DNA from: Armillaria gallica | Lineage: Eukaryota; Basidiomycota; Agaricomycetes; Agaricales; Physalacriaceae | DNA: 64,000 nucleotides | Direction: 5' to 3' | NCBI GenBank assembly: GCA_037576215.1 | Contig: JBANDB010000007.1 | Span: forward strand, 3,565,001-3,629,000 | Shown: positions 22,071 to 34,680 of the stretch, in pieces | Layout: each line of letters starts with the position of its first letter | How positions within the stretch are numbered: position 1 is the stretch's first letter | Program-made: the position numbers and the translations under genes | The notes under the pieces: model-generated | What the model saw: only the letters and a program-made list of their open reading frames with translations | What the model was told of the DNA's origin: nothing | Database searches by the model: none

Positions 22071-23912
22071 ATGCCTAATCAGCATCTGCCACTGGGTAAG
22101 TTCTAACTTTCCTGATTTTTGTGTAAGATTGAACAAAAGGTAGTCCCAGAGGAACTTATTAGGCCTAGATTGGAGGAGCTGTGGAAGATGGAAGGGGGTA
22201 TTACCGATATCGTTTTATGCGACGAATTACAAAAGGTTTTCGACACATCAAAGTACACCTTAGGGTAAGTTCAACTTTCCAATGACTTCATATTATTTAC
22301 GTTTCTTCCCCAGTTTATCCAGTTTCAAAAGGATGAGGAAACGCATGGGGTTTTTGAGTACAAGGCAGCAAGACCACACGGTGGAAACCATTACAGAACC
22401 TATCGAGGAGTTGAGGGAGCGTTTCCCAAAGGCAGGATACTTTGAATTGAAAAAACATTTACGAATCGACCACAAGCTACGTGTCTCTAGGTTCGTCTTC
22501 TAGTTGTAGCCAGCCACTGAGATGCCTTCCTTACATCCCGGCAGAGACACAATCAAGGAGTGGAGTTACGCTAACGAGCCTAAATCTGTCGCAAGACGAC
22601 TCAGAAAGGACATGGTCCGGAAAGTGTTCTATTGTGCTGGTGTTAATGACTTGTGGTGTATAGACCAACACGACAAGTGGAAATACCGATTTGGTCTCTG
22701 TCTTCACGCTTGTGTCGACCCATTCAGTGGTGTCCTAAAATGGATGAAGATATGGTGGAATAATTCGAACCCAGTTTTGATTTGCAAATATTATTTAGAC
22801 GTGATAGAAGCGAATAGATGTAAGTATAAAACGATTCCTTCATGTCTTCAAACTCAGGAACTTTTTAGACGGCCCGCTTATAACCCAAAGCGACGTCGGG
22901 AATGAAAATGGAAATGTAGCTCGGGCTCAGACTTTCCTGAGACAATGGGCTGACCCAGAGTTATGCAATACTGTACAACATCGTTGGATGGCGGAGAAGA
23001 TGAATATTCTCTCCGAGATAGTTTGGAGTGTACTCCGCGCGACATTTAGCTTCGGCTACGAGGGCCTGCTGCAACATGGTGTGGACCAAGGATGGTATGA
23101 TCCTAAGGTACCTTTGGAAGCGTAAGTATCTATTTTCAGGTGGATATCAGCTAACAGTTAAGGCAGTTTGGTCTTTCGTTACATTTTTATTCCGTGGCTT
23201 CAACATGAACTCGACGAGTATGTCGTAAAAAATAACACAACCAAGAAGAGACACAATCGAAAGATAGCCCGCCCAAATGGTGTCCCGCTGCTCATCGAGC
23301 AGGCTCCGGAGCGATTCGACGCTCAGGATTACAAGGTAAATCTCGAGGTGATCTTTTTCAACGACATTGTGAAAGTCCATTCTTAGGTTACTTTCAGTCC
23401 TGAATCTATTCAGACTGCCAGGCAACTTTACGCACCAATTGATCATCCCATGCTGGAACTCGTACCTGAATCTTTTCGACAATGCGCCGAGGAGTTTATG
23501 AACGAGCTAGGGAATCCCGAAATAAAGCAAGACTGCGTCTGGAATATCTATCTTGCGCTCCTGGGAAAGTTCCATGCTCATAGAATCATCGCAGTAGACG
23601 AATGGGATATATTCTTCGATGATGATTGTTATGAAAAAACACAGTCCGACCCAAACCAGAGACAAGGCACCGTACATATCGACGGTCTCAATCCTCTGGT
23701 TATCGCAGGTAAGTCGACTCACATGTTGATACTCCTTTCATAGCCCTAATAAATGGCACTCAGACCTTCAGGACAAGGAAGTTGAAGGGAATGGAAGCAC
23801 ATTGTCACACAAAGAGAGCGATGACTCGGGTGAGGAGGAGTTTGAAATATCAGGAGAGGCGCCTAATTTAGAGATGTCCCTCACAAACTTTATGCAACAC
23901 ATGGGAGTGTAG
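22071..23912 (+). CDS. Integrase-core (rve/DDE-like) protein, stand-alone
   Basis: A spliced protein of about 470 residues. Visible exons include 22315-22491, 22547-22820 and later ones to the stop at 23912; the 5' join after MPNQHLPL is not resolved. It belongs to the fungal family with a retroviral-integrase-like core. First Asp in NDLWCIDQHDKWKYRFGLCL, second Asp in PLITQSDVGNENGNVARAQT, and a candidate third acidic residue in KMNILSEIVWS, followed by LVFRYIFIPWLQHELDEYV. It has the expected flanking segments but no reverse transcriptase, gag, chromodomain or zinc-binding HHCC domain, and no LTRs lie nearby. Such genes may be mobile or domesticated; the intact acidic residues leave catalysis possible. 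The acidic C-terminus (SDDSGEEEFEIS) is unlike retroviral integrase. It converges on the Ulp1 gene, 206 bp away. Confidence 0.7.
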
Positions 23913-24117
23913 AGTCGCAGACACATTGTAACACAGATTCAGACTTACAGACGTGGAAGAATGAAAACATGCCTACATGATACAATAGTGCATTTTCGCC
24001 ATGCTCAAGTTAACTTAAGATCGGAACTGAGTGATCCGAAAGATATAATGCAACGTCATTCTGGTATACATGAAAAAGATTTTAAGCAACGACGAGCATG
24101 TCTAGGAGTATACAAAT

Positions 24118-25730
24118 TTAGGTGTCTTGAACGATTTCGATAGGACTGTCCCCTGAAGCAACGTCTCGGGGGTGTGTTGCCATATAAGCTGACCATCCTT
24201 TTGAAAGTTCCAAGATCTGACAGGTTAAACGTTCCCTCAGGGCGTTAACTTTGTCGACTTGCCAGACCAGGTTTCTACTGGTTGTAAGGTGTGAAGGTGA
24301 TTCCGACTGGAGGGTATACACAACGTCATCAATACATAGTGGTCAACGAGAAAGAACTTACCATGAGTTTATGGTACCTTGATGGCTCCGACATGAATGT
24401 TTCCGCAAAGTGTAATAAAAATATACCGCAGTCGTAAGAATTCTTCTGCCATGGCACCTGTACAATGGTAAGCTTCCTGTGTGTGTCCATTATGACGCTT
24501 ACGGAGGCGGATTGTGTGATAGGCTGCGTCTTCGTCTGCACTCCTTTCTTGTCAGATGCCTCGAGTACTAGGAAGTTGCTCAATGCCGTCAAGGTATCCT
24601 GATGTTCCGAGCCCAGCGAATCAAGTGTAAAAATCTGGGTACTGAAATATCACCGTCAACAAAGTGCGTCAAATGTCACATGTAAATACTCTTACACTTC
24701 CCCTGTGGCAGATCCTTTTCCAGTGTCACTCCTTTCTTCAGCTTCAACCGGAGTCTCCTTCTCGGGTTCACCTGGCAGAATCATACAGCCAGGATTGCAA
24801 ATGATAGCGAGATACCAATGAATGCTAGGAAAGATCATGTTGATTATTCTCTGAAATACACGATAATGACGTACCCTTCGTGTATCGGTATGATCAAGTA
24901 TGTCTTCGCAAAGATATCGATCTTGGATGTCCAATGCCGCACGTCATCATATTGTCTAACACGTGTTTGAATACATCCGTGGTGACATGAAAGACAAAAG
25001 CTATCACCTTTCGAATTTAGGAAACCAAAACGGACTGAAGATATAAATGTCTTTGTTAATTGCAAATTTATCTTGTCCCAATTGCTCTTGGAAAAGCCTA
25101 CAGAAAGTTGTGAACAGGGGGTAAAAGACCTTGAGAAATACGTACCGTAATCCAAACTCTATGAGGTTATCATTGAGGTAGACACCCGGTTTCAAGCGAT
25201 CGAAGTCTTCTCGTTTGATGCTCACCCCACCAGTGATGCCCCAAGGATATTCCAGCATCCTAGAGGAATTGTTAACAGAGTTCCGCAGAAAATAAATGTT
25301 ACGAACAACTCTTCAGGATCAATTGTTCCTCCCTCCCCAACATGTTCTTGCGAACTGTCAGGTACAGCAGCGTTGCTAAGAAAAGCTTGGAAAATACGCT
25401 TCATTATTGACAAGAGATGCTTACTGGCTACGAGGCTTCTTACTTCGATGGACCTTGGAAATGGCTGAATCCTGCGTTTGTCAATTCAATCAAGTGGTAT
25501 TGCTTGATAGATATGCGGACCGACCTTAGCCTTTCGCTTCAACGATCCGCTCAGGCCAGTGTGAAAATTTGCAAGGGTAAATGGCTGAGAGTTCGATGTC
25601 GAACGGGAATCGCGAAAGTCTCCTTCATCGTCTGATGACGAATCAGATGACTCCGTTGAGTCTTCTTCATCAATCTCCGGAAACAGGGAACGGGGAGTGG
25701 GGTTCGACGGCTCTGGTAGTGGTCAGTCAG
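24118..25730 (-). CDS. Ulp1/SENP-type SUMO peptidase (C48 family)
   Basis: A multi-exon gene whose spliced frame gives the complete Ulp1 catalytic core in order: YPWGITGGVSIKREDFDRLK and VYLNDNLIEFGLR (substrate-binding N-part), SKIDIFAKTYLIIPIHEG then SIHWYLAIICNPG (catalytic His), FTLDSLGSEHQDTL (catalytic Asp), and VPWQKNSYDCGIFLLHFAET (oxyanion Gln and catalytic Cys). The C-terminal helix VWQVDKVNALRERLTCQILE is as in the family, ending at 24118. Members cleave SUMO from conjugates or mature its precursor. The region upstream of 25404 reads an acidic Ser-rich stretch (DSTESSDSSSDDEGDFRDSR), so the start lies above 25404; 25730 is approximate. In basidiomycetes such peptidases are often linked to transposons; here the neighbour is the integrase-core gene. 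Confidence 0.75.
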
Positions 25731-25739
25731 CGATTACAC

Positions 25740-27000
25740 CGTTGCACCTGTGAACGTACTCCATATCTTGAAAGGATATTCCTCCATCATATACGTATGG
25801 GAATTGATAAACGACGTGTCGGAAACAATGGTGGGAATTAAGAGACAAAAAATGATGCGATTCCAACAGTAACGGCATGCGCTGATCGCCGAATAACGTG
25901 ATATACGTAATGCCCCTTGACAGAGCTTAAAACCAAATTCCAACTTCAGATACTTAAAGAAGTTTATCTAGGACCATCTCTTCAACGCCAGTGAGGAAAA
26001 ATTGTAACGGCTGAAATCGGGATGCCATGATACAAATATGTCCACTTCCAGAAAGATCTAGACTATCCTGCGGACTGATTCGGGTTTTATAATAGGTCAA
26101 CTGCTGCTAACGACGTACTAACAATTCTTTCATAGTTAGGCCACGCGAAAACCCCAACAGGCATCAATCCCCGGACTACACTGATGAACAATGATCTTTA
26201 AGGAAACACTTAAATCACTGAAAATAATGGGCACACAGATAATGATTTCTGACTTTGAAAATGTCTGACGTGTGCGCTTCGAAGTATATCTTCGGAAGAA
26301 CATAAAACGCAGGATGTGATATACTGAGCAAGATACATTGCGGCGTTGTTTCGAGTCTCGACTTCATTTCTTCCACAATTTCCCAGTGTTTATAATAGCA
26401 CGAAACAGTTGCCATACAGCAACACTGCTGGCTGCGGTCAGGAATGAGAATTGTAAATAATGAAGTCGACCTTAGCTGCTGCAGAACCACTGAAGAGGCG
26501 GTGAGGGGTGAGAGTTAGATAAATCGGTGGATTGTACAATTTAGGTAGTTATACTCACCGAGTAACCCTTAAGCTTAGCCCTAAAGTGAAGAAGGTGATT
26601 CAAGGTGGCTGTGCTCCTCGATGCGTTTGGAATTTGAAATAATGTCATCCGTCTCGATGCTTTGATGACTTAATCCATCAACATCTAGAGCTATATTTGG
26701 CAACCGGGTGACTTTTAATATGCGTAGGAACGTAGAACAGGAAGAAAGGACAAGATACGGACAAGTAGCAATATCGCACCATACGCTGGCGTGTAGGATT
26801 AGGTACAACACATACCAACAGGATTCAAAAAAACTGGGTAACTGGAAGCTAGTAGTACAGATGCACGAACGCCTGAAAGGAAAGTAGAAGGCAAGTAATT
26901 AAGCTTGGTCAATGTTGCTCATTGGGCTCAAGCGCAGTTGGTATTCCATGCCTAGCCCGGAGATATACGTTGTTCCTCCAATCCGCAGTCATCTCGCGAA
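25740..27000 (-). other. Gene-poor stretch with unassigned frames
   Basis: Two minus-strand frames (26490-26215 with YKHWEIVEEMKSRLETTP, and 26811-26581 with RLPNIALDVDGLSHQSIE) look partly coding but cannot be joined to the membrane-protein gene or to each other. The block TCCGTCTCGATGCTTTGATG near 26650 recalls the R2 repeat. Confidence 0.3.
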
Positions 27001-28675
27001 TCATGTGCTACGTCGGCTTGAGGTCCAGTACCAAAAGAACAGGAACAAAAGTCCCAGTATCCCCCAACTGATACTGAACAGTATCCTATTCACCTGTGGA
27101 CCAGTGTACAGTCCAAAGATAAGGAAGGCGCCGACGAAGAACACTGTCCTGTTCATTGGGAAATTTGAATGAATCCAACTTCGAATACATACGACATACC
27201 CCCAGTATAGTAAGCCAAATGGTAGACCTTGAACAACAGCAATGTTCTCCAAAGTATCGCAGTTGTCACGGAATCCATGGTTTATTTGGCACTACGCACA
27301 TGTATGTCAGTTGGCAGGGAATAAAGAGTCATTGGACGAACAGAATCCGAAAATGACACCTGCAGGATGTCCTGATACTTGCGTTGTAGCAGGAAAGCAA
27401 AGGTAATGCTTCCAAGGCAAGCAGCCACGGAGATATATAACATTATTTTTATCCCCGACGTATTCGGGCCAGCGTCCACAGACTGGATCGCAAGGATACC
27501 AACATCAATGGCAATAAGGACCGTACACTTCGATAGATGTCAAACCGAAGTCCGCACAGGGTCACTTTCAGACTTACATATACGGTCAAGTCTGAACACG
27601 TCTTCTGAACTGCAGAGGAAAATTGATTCCATGCCCGGCGAGAGACAATGCCATCGATTGACATTGTTTCAATCGCCAATAGGTGCCTTCGTGGGGCACT
27701 GAAAAGCATCAAACTAATAAGGGAGAATCTTCTAGATACCTTCCGCGGTGCGCTATCGAAGATTGAAACTCCGCTGTTCAGTCGAACGGCTTGTTCCCCG
27801 TGAAGATTAGCGTACTTCTCCTCCGCTGGGATATGCATATTAGCGCTTACATCTTCATAAATTTGTATATGATTCACCGAAATGCTTCATGAGGATGAAT
27901 ATAATCCTGCAGACTCCTGGCGCGTTTTGAAGGTCCGGTATTCCGGAATTGATTATGTCCAACATCGTCTTTAATTCGTCCGGCCCATATGATGCAGTAG
28001 ATGAGGCAGATATCAGGTGATCTGGGCTTAGGATGTCAATTCTGTCAGCTATTGACACAGAACTTACTCACCGCCTATGGCATGAAGAATCATGTCCTTC
28101 AATTCGTGCAATACAGCTTGTCCTGGACGTGACAGAGAGGGATATAATCCGCGGTGGTGCCTGGAACACAAATGAGCTAGGAAAAGATCGAAGTATTGAA
28201 GTATTGAAATACCAGTATTGAGCGTTTATTGCATATCCTTGGATGACGTTTAGAACATGAATCATAAAAGGTTAAAGCCAATACCAATATGCGCCTCCGA
28301 CTGAATGCCCCTCATGTTATAGAACAGACTCTGCGATGGGTTCATTTGTTCCGGCCAGAAGATGACCCGTGTCGGATGATACGCGAGATAGTACTCGCAA
28401 ACGTGGTTGCCTGCGCCATCCAGGACGATGTCGAGGACGAGGTCGACGTTTGCAGAAGAAAAGAGTGGTTCGGCGTGTCGGATAGATTCCCAGGAGGTAC
28501 ATATATGTCTTAAGGCTTTATTGACTATCGTTAGGGTTCGATCTTGTGTGATATCAGTGTCTGTGACTACCGTGCAGTACTTGTGCCACAACTCAGTTCC
28601 TCCGGAAGTGAAAGATGAGCAAGGCACGTACCGGTTCCCTCCGACTGTAATATTTGGTCCCTTCAGGATGAACAT
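27001..28675 (-). CDS. Multipass membrane protein, Agaricomycete family
   Basis: Minus-strand gene of about seven exons; start chosen at ATG 28675 (MFILKGPNIT) and stop at 27001. It resembles a large Agaricomycete family of uncharacterised membrane proteins with a cytosolic N-terminal half containing an EYYLAYHPTRVIFW-type motif, a helical mid-section (GPDELKTMLDIINSG), then predicted membrane helices RFSLISLMLFSAP, MLYISVAACLGSITFAFLLQ, LPFGLLYWG plus TVFFVGAFLIFGLYTG, and a final ILGLLFLFFWYW. The exon join at YWG|T closes in phase through a GTATGT..CAG intron. No catalytic motif is seen. The name of the family and its function are unknown to me. Upstream to 28986 another minus frame may be an additional 5' exon. 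Confidence 0.55.
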
Positions 28676-28689
28676 GGCTCGTCCATGCT

Positions 28690-29072
28690 AGTACAGAGGG
28701 GCTGATGAAGATGACATAGTCGATACGAAGTATTCAATGTGTTTGACCCACACTGTGTATGATATTTTTTACGGAGGAATAGTGTATACTGCTTCACAAC
28801 GTTTGCTGCATATTTTTCAGAGTCAAAGTCCAAATATAGATCACAATGGCGTACACTTTCACGGTGCGGCGATACCGTTTGTGGTCGGTGGGGAGGATAG
28901 GATATACGTATCCTGCATGAGTGGGAGGAAAAGGCGCTTGAAAACGGCTCATCCGGTGTCGGATTATTCGGTTGTAACGCAAACAATGGTGCGAAAAAAC
29001 ATTTTATTCCCTGTGTATAATTATTTGGAGAATTGACATGATTATCTCAGCCGCGTTCTGGAACCAGAAAGG
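28690..29072. other. Upstream region of the membrane-protein gene
   Basis: Overlapping short frames on both strands, none with a motif. A 5' exon of the membrane-protein gene could lie here. Confidence 0.3.
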
Positions 29073-29080
29073 CTGTGACA

Positions 29081-29544
29081 GGAATGGGGTGGGTCGTGTG
29101 ATGGTAGCGTGACTGTAACGCATTCCCTTGATTACCTCATACATCATCCGTCTCGATGCTCGACGTCCCTTTGTGGAAACGAAGAATTCAACATATAAGA
29201 AAGACGCTACTACCGGTTAAATATATATGCTCAACTTGTACCTCAACGCACACCGAAATTGATCATCGATCCTGTCCAAGTTCTTGAACCATTTTAGGCG
29301 TTCCAGACGGCAGGAATGGGGTGGGTCGTGTGATGGTAGCGTGACTGTAACGCATTCCCTTGATTACCTCATGCATCATCCGTCTCGATGCTCGATGTCC
29401 CTTTGTGGAAATGAAGAATTCAACATACAAGAAAGACGCTACTACCGGTTAAATATATATGCTCAACTTGTACCTAAACGCACACCGAAATTGATCATCG
29501 ATCCCGTCCAAGTTCTTGAACCATTTTAGGCGTTCCAGACGGCA
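29081..29544. repeat. Tandem duplication, 2 x 232 bp
   Basis: The 232-bp unit at 29081-29312 is repeated immediately at 29313-29544. I find only a handful of single-base differences (for example GACGTCCC/GATGTCCC, ACATATAAG/ACATACAAG, ACCTCAACG/ACCTAAACG). Each unit starts GGAATGGGGTGGGTCGTGTG and ends TTCCAGACGGCA. The near identity means a recent event. The unit contains the CATCCGTCTCGATGCT block also seen in R2. Confidence 0.9.
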
Positions 29545-32091
29545 ATTACATTAAACCCGAACACGATAACCAGGTGCATTGGAACTGTGAAAAACGTCTC
29601 ATCTACTTTACTTTGAGTTACTTGAAGTGAATACAGAACAGTCACTTACTGTCCATCGCGCCGATTTTTGAGATTTTTGAGTGATACTTGTATGCGTTTC
29701 CGAAACTTTTTCAATCCCCTTGCCACCTGTCTCTGCCAGTCGACAACGATTATCATGAGTCAGAGATATTGTGGAGACAGTGGCTACAAACCTGAATTTT
29801 TTCAAAGTCGATGTTTCTTGGCGTTTAAGCCAACAGATGGGAGCAGTGTCTGATCCCATGTTGTGGCAGCGCAAAGTTGGGAGTACTCTAGAGACTGATC
29901 GTTATCGGGAGATGATAAGTGTTCTTGACGTCAAACGTGCTTGCGAGGATTTGCAGAAATTGCCCATACCTGCAGGTACATGAACAGCATGTCAACCTGT
30001 TAAGTGACCGGGAAACGACACTGTCCACACGCCGATGAAAGTACTTCACTTGTCCTGAAAACGATGTCATCATGCGCGTCATTCTTTTGTCTTATATGAT
30101 CATTTGGACGTGTCCGCAATGGAACTTCACGGGCAACAAAATCTGCATTATCACTTTACAGGGCATGCGCCCCGTTGAATTCATCGAAAGGAAAACAATA
30201 TTAGTGACTATCTAACGGCGAGTGCCAGCCTGAATTGGGATGGCGGTGACGTATTTGTATTCTGTAAGTAACTGTGAAAGGTGACAATCAGGGCAAGCAA
30301 GGGTTCATTACGTTTGGGCCATTCCGTGCTGGGCGGATGCATCAAGTTGTTGGGTACAACGGAGAATCATCGATCTCAGGGAATTTCGCACACAGGATAC
30401 AGTCTTAATGCATGTTAGTACATGTCTACTTTGAAGCCAGGGAAGTGGTTTGATTTCGCGCTTTCCTTCGCAGCCAAGAACCTACAGACATTGCACCTGA
30501 CAATCCTATGGCGGCTCCGCTAAATGTCCGATGCGGACATCGCACAAGATATCAATACACTATGTCGGAGGCTCAGACGTAAGCCCCATATAAGGAAGCA
30601 AAGTATCGAGCTTGACTAGGAAAGTGCAAATAGGATCCATACAAATGCCTCTGTACCATCGACGGGACACACTATTCCCTCGTCCGTGTGGTTTCAGTTG
30701 CGATAATAATCACGCTTCGTACACTGCACCGATGATTAATTTACGTTACCTTGTCTATCAGAACAATCGTGCAAATTGCCTTGATTGGGTTCGAAGCACA
30801 TGGTTCTTACATTTCAGTCGTTCACACTCGGGAGAAGAAAACCTCCGTCAAGGGTGTGGTCCTTTCTCCGTGCCGGCAGGGTAACTAAGCTAAGGATCTT
30901 GGCAGCAGAGAAAGTCAGAACTATACATGTAAAGGATGTTGCGACCAGGATTCTATCCTACGTTGCACTAGATATCTTTCTTGCCGTCGAAACATGTATA
31001 TTTCCTTGGGCTGACAAATCCAAATTGTAGGGTACGTTCCAGAACCGCTTCTCTGTCAGGTTTGCGGGGAAGACTAAAAGACCCTTACACGTGTTGTACA
31101 AGATGACCGTCTTTAGCCCGATTTTGCGGTCTGGACTTCGGGTCGGGGTGGGCCCAAGCTGTTGACCGCCTCTTGAAGGCGGAGACTTCACGCATCCGAT
31201 CGTCGAGCTATTGCAGCGCTGACCTTCGTAGGTTTCACTTGTAAAGCCCAAGGGGCAGTATATGACAGGTTTGGTCGGAGCAAATTCTCGCATGACCCAC
31301 CCTTATAGGTGCTCCTATGAACCTCATCCGCCGTCTGTGAGTTACATTGAGCACAGGAGTGAATTTCGAGACGTCAGACGAAAGACCGCTGAGGAAGCGA
31401 TGTCTGCCAAAGAAGTAGCTCACCTTGGAAAGTACTATATGGCTGTGCGCGATCGGATCTGCCCCTACTACTACTCAGGCCTGTCAACTTGATTACGACA
31501 TAAGAAGTCACCGCTAAAAACCTCGCCAGTCGAAGGAGGCTGCAAACCGAGTACCATAACTGATATTGCACACGTCTTATTCGAACGCTGTGGTTATAAA
31601 AATTCATTGTTTGATATCATTCTGGATATGGACTTTTTGTATCAACTTTTTATGTGTATCAATCTGAGATGTCTCTGCCAATTTAAGATGGTGTCTGAAT
31701 AGGTGGTATACATTCGACGTACCTTCCAACATTGTGCCGATTGGAAGGGGAAGAACCGGTTCCATAATCTCCGTGCCCATTCTGACTTCTACGTCTCTAC
31801 TCATCCACCTGGGCAGGGATTGGTCATTTTGATCCCGTTCTGGAAACATCCTGCTCCGCTGAAGAGTTTTTGACCGGGAGGTCTGTGCCGGTCCCAGCCG
31901 AGCCGATGTCAAATACAAAATTAAATCAATTACTACGCGAGTCCAAAATAAACATTTAAACTCCAGCAATTTGAAAAATTCGAAGGTGAGGAAGTCTCCG
32001 GGGTCATGCTGCTATATATGGTAAGAGCAAATACCTACAAATACCGGTTATTATCATAACCGGAGCGTACCAGTCCTGTATTCCATACATT
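29545..32091. other. Gene-poor stretch before the duplicated block
   Basis: About 2.5 kb. Frames such as 29771-29983 (+, DRYREMISVLDVKRACEDLQ) and 31969-31604 (-, VYHLFRHHLKLAETSQI) have coding-like composition but no motif, no clear splicing and no neighbours that extend them. They are possibly exon remnants. Confidence 0.3.
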
Positions 32092-32140
32092 CGCGCTCTA
32101 TATCCTGAATAAACACAGCCTCATTGTTACTTCTTTTTAG

Positions 32141-33632
32141 GCGGAAGTTACAGATCAGAGCCTTCGCACATATGTTTACCATGCCTTCACATTCTGGGAC
32201 CGTTTTGCTGGATTGTCAACACATCCAGTCAACCTTGGACATGTGTACACCCATGCAATGACCATCTCGCCTTCTGCGAACTTTATCTGCAGAGACTGGG
32301 GGCAAAGTAGTGGTGTCAATATCCCTTTCGATAAGGAGCGCCTGCTAGCTCTCACACATTGCAGACATATTAATAGACCCCCGGGCCTCGACGATTACAG
32401 TGTTGAATGTCTCTCTATTGTCTGAGGCTCCCGACACTTTCAATACGATTTCGTATTTCAGCCTGCGAGCTCTGAATTAAGACGCCGATTCGGAATACTC
32501 TATCCTGGAGGATCTCTCCTGTTCGATGTTGACACGGGGAGGATACTGGACCAATCACCTTTGATTCTATGCTCCCCTAATTTGCAATCACCCCCAAAAC
32601 CCGACTTCGACCCCTCCACCTCCTACAAATCATTTTATGCCGGTGTTCGGACCGTTAGGTTCGTGTGGTGGAAAATTTGTTACGGGGACGAGTCCGGGTA
32701 CTCCTTCCATGGTACGCAATATGAAATTATTGAAAGGCATGACGGCGACCCTCAAGATGCCATGATATCCAATGTTGACCACAACAACGATTTCGACAAT
32801 AGAACTGACAACAGTATAACGCCACTATCCATGTTCATCTCCATCGCTAATACTCAGACTCCCTTCCACTGCGACAATTATCTATTACTTGCAATTGGGT
32901 CAGATTGTGCTGTAGAACAATATGCACATGGATTAATCGTTGTTGATAAGGATTCGGGCTTGATGCTCAAAGTTGAGCCAGGCGCTACTAGTCGCAAAGA
33001 ATGGATGACCCTAGATGGCGGGGCAAATGGGGTCCATGTGTTTGCCGTCTTGGAGGATGGATCTAGGTTACTAGGATTGACGGGAGCTACAGGCAAGATA
33101 TCGTTGCGAGAGTGGGAAACATCGGCGGGTACTCTTTGTCGTGAATCCATATATGGCAGGTCATAATCTTTTGTCATCCATGATAACACTGACAACCAGG
33201 AACACAGATTGCCCTGATTTCAAGTATGACTCTGATGACGATTTAAGTTACTGCCAATTATCGCCCGACGGCTCAAAGGTCGCACTCTCCCACGAGTGGC
33301 GGCTCTCCCAGACATACCTGTTGGGAATCACACCTGGATCGAGTGTGGATATCACGAACCTCAAGGACACGGGGAACTTGGCATGGTTTCCTGACAGCAA
33401 ACGAATTGTCTACTTGCGAAGTTGGCGACGTGATCATGAACATAAATATGGTGACAAATGTTATGATCTTGTTGTTCAATGCCTTGCGAGCGGCCAGATT
33501 ACTACGATTTACCGTTGGTACAATATGGGTGCTCCGTTTTGCAAGGTCTTCGTCACTCCCGACGGGTCCAGGGTGATTACCTATGATGAAGATCGGTGCG
33601 AATTCAGGACATGGGACGTTTCGGATTTATAG
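32141..33632 (+). pseudogene. NLR copy 1: beta-propeller fragment with nonsense codon
   Basis: Equivalent to exons 9-10 only of the complete NLR genes downstream. It opens with the same TTTTTAG acceptor and the reading VTDQSLRTYVYHAFTFWD, and ends at the shared terminal motif FRTWDVSDL. A TGA at 32423-32425 interrupts the frame where copies 2 and 3 read CAA (FQGSR). The C2, helical and NACHT parts are absent because the duplication boundary falls just upstream. Downstream of the stop the frame stays open and well conserved (for example FDVDTGRI, ISLREWETS, LSPDGSKVALS, WFPDSKRIVYL, VTPDGSRVIT), so the decay is recent or selection was relaxed only lately. Confidence 0.85.
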
Positions 33633-34029
33633 TTTATTTGTCTGTATTGTAGGATACATTTATGCCTCACTTGCGCTCCCTTGGCCACCCGATTTCAACA
33701 TCATTCAGCACCAACCTTTTCAAAATCGAAATACAAACAGTATAAAAGAAACAACATGGCACCAGGTTCGAAAGTTCAACTGAACATCGTTCGACATTGC
33801 AACGTTGAGCGTTTGCTGAAGCCGAGGGCTCACTGTGCTTGTGACCACTATTCCTTGCGCGAAAGAAGAAATGAAGGGGGTGTATTGCTAGTGAATATGT
33901 TGGACTTGGACGACGACTCTGCGTAAAATAATTCATCATGAAGTATATGGATAACAGCATAGCATGAATACACCCAGGATCGCAGCGCCAAGCTCTAGCG
34001 GCATTACCATAATCACCGGAGATTAAGCA

Positions 34030-34680
34030 GCGGTTGCTCTGCGTAGCGTGTAAACACATGGAAACAAACGAGAAGGGGTAGAAGACGAAATTGCGGTGTG
34101 ATGCTTTAATTGCAGGCCTAACGTTTTTTTGCGTTTTTTTGAGAGACGCTGAGAGGCTTTGAGAGCACTGAAAAGATGATTAGCCAACGGGAAAGCTGAG
34201 TGCTCACTGAAACTCAGACTTCTACTCCGTCTGCGCTTAACGGAACGAAGGTGACGACGGCGCTGGAGATGGATGCAAGGCGCGATTTTGAGAGCCTTTG
34301 TGTAGGACTTCGCGTTCTCCTTCTTCCCGGCGGACAACGTATTTGCAAACTCCATCTTCTTTGGACAAGTTGAGCATGTTTGTTGTCTGCTTAGGAACGA
34401 GGCGGGGAGGGTCGGCCAGGGATTTCTGATTTTGCATCAGTACAAGTAGAAAGGTGAAGGGAGAAGTGCACACACCAGCCTCTGTCTGCTTCGGTATGAC
34501 CAAACTCAACGAGGCCCACTATGCATCCACGGACAGACTTTCGCTTCCTCTCGCCCATCTGGCAAGTGCTCGTCGGTCAGCAGACGAACACGGCAGGGAA
34601 GGAGCACACCCCGTTCATCAAGAATCCTGTTTATCGTTACCCCCAGGAATGCTTCGACTTAGGGCATTGGGATTTTCAAT
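34030..34680 (-). pseudogene. Ribosomal protein eS6 pseudogene, unit 1
   Basis: Minus-strand remnants match eS6: MLNLSKEDGVCKYVVRRE, KSYTKALKI, LQRRRHLRSVKRRRS, interrupted by frameshifts and stops; the N-terminal half survives only as scraps (GVLLPCRVRLL). A functional eS6 would be about 240 residues with a continuous frame. Intron positions shared with the unit 2 copy are still visible, so this came from genomic DNA and not from an mRNA copy. Confidence 0.75.

Noticed and set aside
22071..23912. An LTR retrotransposon around the integrase-like gene
   Set aside because: No reverse transcriptase, RNase H, protease or gag frames and no LTR pair are visible within several kb; the gene has ordinary spliceosomal introns.
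28737..29036. A 99-codon plus-strand open frame
   Set aside because: It overlaps minus-strand coding-like sequence, has no motif and no upstream or downstream exon.
34030..34680. A functional eS6 gene
   Set aside because: All three copies carry frameshifts or in-frame stops within conserved blocks and lack the N-terminus.
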